Part shown: one piece after another, positions 13,111-15,053 of the stretch | How positions within the stretch are numbered: position 1 is the first letter of the stretch | Layout: each line of letters begins with the position of its first letter | NCBI GenBank assembly: GCA_902782595.1 | Contig: CACZNW010000125.1 | Span: 1-15,053, forward strand | Direction of reading: 5' to 3' | DNA length: 15,053 nucleotides | DNA from: an uncultured Methanobrevibacter sp. | GTDB taxonomy: Archaea > Methanobacteriota > Methanobacteria > Methanobacteriales > Methanobacteriaceae | Position numbers and translations under genes: made by a program | Notes under the pieces: model-generated | Databases searched by the model: none | Seen by the model: only the letters and a program-made list of their open reading frames with translations | Told to the model about the DNA's origin: nothing

Positions 13111-15036
13111 ATGCAAGGAGAAAGAATTACATTGCAAAATATTAAAGGAATAGGAGATAAAATCTCTGAAAAAATACTTAACAGTGTGGGAGGAGAAGAA
13201 GAACTCCAAAAAATTGTTGATAATGTTGATGTTGAAAAATTAGCCAATATTGAAGGCATCAGTCAGAGAAAGGCTATTGAAATAATGCATCAGCTGCTCA
13301 ATAATCCTGAAGAAGATTTTATAAAAAGTGACAGGGCAATGGAAATTTATGACGATATCATAAACAAGATTCTGGCCTATTCAAACACCTCCTACTCAAA
13401 AAATAGAATACTCCTGCTTTCACCATCAAAGGACATCAGAAAAATCAATTCAAATCTTGATTTTGTAATGAATGCAAAGGATCATGTTTCCAAACTCCCG
13501 ATTATTAAATTAAGAGGACTGATGAAAAATCTAAAAGAAGTTGAAGAAGCAAAACCCGAATATGACCCCAGTAAAGCAATTATTGTTGAAAGTGAAGAGG
13601 ACAATTCTTATTTAACCGATTTGGGTCTGAACCAGTATTACCCCATAATTACAGCTACCAATTCACCCTTACTTAAAGAAGAACTTATGAATTATGATTT
13701 AGTATTTTACGTTTACTCCCAGGGAATACTCGATTTTGAAGGAATGCCGAACCTTATAATGATTAATATTGATGAAAATGATTATGAAATCGTTCCCGAA
13801 AAGATTATAAACTTTTTTATTCAGAATCTCGACCTGTTCACAAGAGTTTATGAAATACAAAAAATCAGAAACAATGAAACCGTTCTGGGAGAAATCCTGC
13901 CAATTATTGAAGAATTGAATATTATTGATAAAAGCGAAGTAAATATTGAAGAACTTGTATATTCACTTAAAGATGAGATGGATGAAGAATTGGAAAAATC
14001 CATAAAACAAGTCGACCTTGAAGGAGATGAAATACTCAATCTATTAAACAATAACTTCCCACCAAAAATAAGTAAAATATTTGACGAAATTATCAGTAAA
14101 CGAAAAGAAATAATCCGTGAAAAAACAGGACTGAATTTTGATCCGTACCTCAGAACATACCCCATCCAAATTGATGAAGCTGAAATTCAAAGGATAACCT
14201 TGGAACAGTCATCAAGAAAAGAAAACGATATCTTTGACATTAAAAAAACAGCGGCAATTGAATTAAACTCAATTAAAGAGCGTGCCATAAAAGAAGTGGA
14301 GAATACAATCAGATTTGACTATGAATTCAGTTTAGGCAGTTTTGCATATGAATATGATTTATGCAGACCGGAATTCTGCGAAGAAATTAAACTGAAAGGA
14401 GCACTGCACCTGGAACTGGCACTTGAAAAAGACAAAGATTATATTCAGAAAGTGGATTACCAGTTAACTCCCGATGAAAACATTGCCCTTTTAACAGGAG
14501 CAAACAGCGGAGGAAAAACAACACTTCTGGAAACCCTGACACAGATATCAGTTATGGCACAGATGGGACTGCCGGTAAGTGCCGACAGCGCCGAGATAAA
14601 ATTATTTGATGAAATTTATCATTTCTCAAAGAAAAGATCACTTGATGCAGGAGCATTTGAATCATTCTTAAACGTGTTCATACCAATCGTCACCACCAAT
14701 AGTGAAAAGTTAGTATTGTTAGATGAACTTGAAGGAATAACAGAACTTGATGCAGCAGTTAAAATCATATCCACATTTATTGATATGATAAAAGAGTCCA
14801 ATTCCTACGGAGTCATCGTCACCCATATGGCAAGGGAACTGATGAACTACACCGACATTAGAGTGGACGGTATTGAAGCTAAAGGACTGGATGAAAACTA
14901 TAATCTGATTGTTGACCGAACTCCAAAGATGAATTTCCTTGCAAAAAGTACGCCCGAATTAATTCTAAAAAGAATATATGAAAAATCAGATGATGATTTG
15001 AAAGCAGTATATGCAAGAATTTTAGAAAAATTCTAA
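13111..15036 (+). CDS. MutS-family ATPase with N-terminal tandem helix-hairpin-helix, no Smr domain
   Basis: 641 residues. N-terminus: two helix-hairpin-helix (HhH) motifs, NIKGIGDKISEKIL (10-23) and NIEGISQRKAIEIM (46-59, second Gly replaced by Ser), indicating non-specific DNA binding. Residues about 75-240 form an alpha/beta region I do not recognise. About 240-360 is helical and charged, like the MutS lever/clamp part. The ATPase has Walker A GANSGGKTT (463-471), Q-loop-like QISVMAQMGLPVSA, signature-like LDAGAFESF, Walker B VLLDE (535-539) and a terminal His in VTHM (H572). The mismatch-recognition domain of MutS1 is absent, as is the C-terminal Smr nuclease of bacterial MutS2. A role in recombination or repair intermediates is inferred. 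Start: ATG 13111 with AAAGGGGT at 9-nt spacing; the in-frame TTG at 13102 is 1 nt from that site and is rejected. Confidence 0.87.
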   Translation: MQGERITLQNIKGIGDKISEKILNSVGGEEELQKIVDNVDVEKLANIEGISQRKAIEIMHQLLNNPEEDFIKSDRAMEIYDDIINKILAYSNTSYSKNRILLLSPSKDIRKINSNLDFVMNAKDHVSKLPIIKLRGLMKNLKEVEEAKPEYDPSKAIIVESEEDNSYLTDLGLNQYYPIITATNSPLLKEELMNYDLVFYVYSQGILDFEGMPNLIMINIDENDYEIVPEKIINFFIQNLDLFTRVYEIQKIRNNETVLGEILPIIEELNIIDKSEVNIEELVYSLKDEMDEELEKSIKQVDLEGDEILNLLNNNFPPKISKIFDEIISKRKEIIREKTGLNFDPYLRTYPIQIDEAEIQRITLEQSSRKENDIFDIKKTAAIELNSIKERAIKEVENTIRFDYEFSLGSFAYEYDLCRPEFCEEIKLKGALHLELALEKDKDYIQKVDYQLTPDENIALLTGANSGGKTTLLETLTQISVMAQMGLPVSADSAEIKLFDEIYHFSKKRSLDAGAFESFLNVFIPIVTTNSEKLVLLDELEGITELDAAVKIISTFIDMIKESNSYGVIVTHMARELMNYTDIRVDGIEAKGLDENYNLIVDRTPKMNFLAKSTPELILKRIYEKSDDDLKAVYARILEKF

Positions 15037-15053
15037 ACCTCGAGTCTGTCCAA
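15033..15053 (-). CDS. Possible 3' end of a convergent gene (C-terminus LDRLEV)
   Basis: On the minus strand the last bases read as six sense codons (L-D-R-L-E-V) followed by TAG at 15035-15033. The base composition of 15038-15053 is much richer in G and C than any intergenic gap in the window, suggesting coding sequence. If real, the gene overlaps the end of the MutS-like gene by 4 nt. The evidence is only six codons, so this is a hint. Confidence 0.25.
   Translation of the reverse strand: MDRLEV

Noticed and set aside
13848..14165. 105-aa minus-strand open frame within the MutS-like gene
   Set aside because: Shadow of the charged helical region. Ser/Ile-rich composition and no ribosome site.
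1..15053. Search for CRISPR arrays, insertion sequences, tRNA or rRNA genes, inteins and toxin-antitoxin pairs
   Set aside because: No regularly spaced repeats, transposase motifs, cloverleaf-like stretches or intein junctions were seen. Gaps between genes are short and A/T rich.

Overview
The window is a compact, AT-rich stretch of archaeal chromosome. TATA-box promoters, short intergenic gaps, archaeal-type housekeeping genes (MCM helicase, aIF2-beta, NMD3, archaeal TyrRS, PurP) and strongly A/T-biased codon use point to a methanogen of the order Methanobacteriales. A mesophilic Methanobrevibacter-like organism fits best, from general knowledge of gene content and the MCM length close to that of Methanothermobacter; species cannot be fixed from the sequence. 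I see no mobile element, CRISPR array, rRNA or tRNA, and no gene-free stretch longer than 300 bases.

Layout. Left edge: the 5' two thirds of purP (minus strand, purine synthesis) is divergent from a two-gene operon of a YfcE/MJ0936-type phosphodiesterase and rlmE, the FtsJ-like 23S rRNA 2'-O-methyltransferase. A lineage-type small membrane protein (minus strand) ends 2 nt from rlmE and is divergent from mcm, the replicative helicase, which appears leaderless and is closed by a hairpin terminator. Next come aIF2-beta (translation initiation), nmd3 (large-subunit maturation), tyrS and a 70-aa unknown protein overlapping tyrS, all on the plus strand, ending in a hairpin shared with the convergent tmk (dTMP kinase, minus strand, apparently leaderless).

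Right part: tmk is divergent from two very large, directly abutting U32-family proteins (833 and 805 aa). These are full-length paralogues carrying the family's four-cysteine signature and are probably Fe-S enzymes of nucleic-acid or cofactor hydroxylation type rather than proven peptidases. After them, with its own promoter, is a 641-aa MutS-family ATPase. It has a tandem helix-hairpin-helix at the N-terminus, a middle region I do not recognise, and no Smr nuclease domain. The last 17 bases may be the end of a convergent gene.

How the parts fit: most of the window is information processing, namely replication (mcm), dTTP supply (tmk), translation start and ribosome assembly (aIF2-beta, nmd3, rlmE), tRNA charging (tyrS) and genome maintenance (MutS-like). 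Most genes carry a Shine-Dalgarno (SD) site, but mcm, tmk and nmd3 do not. The least explained parts are the U32 pair, the MutS-like protein with its unknown middle region, the 70-aa tyrS partner and the 139-aa membrane protein.
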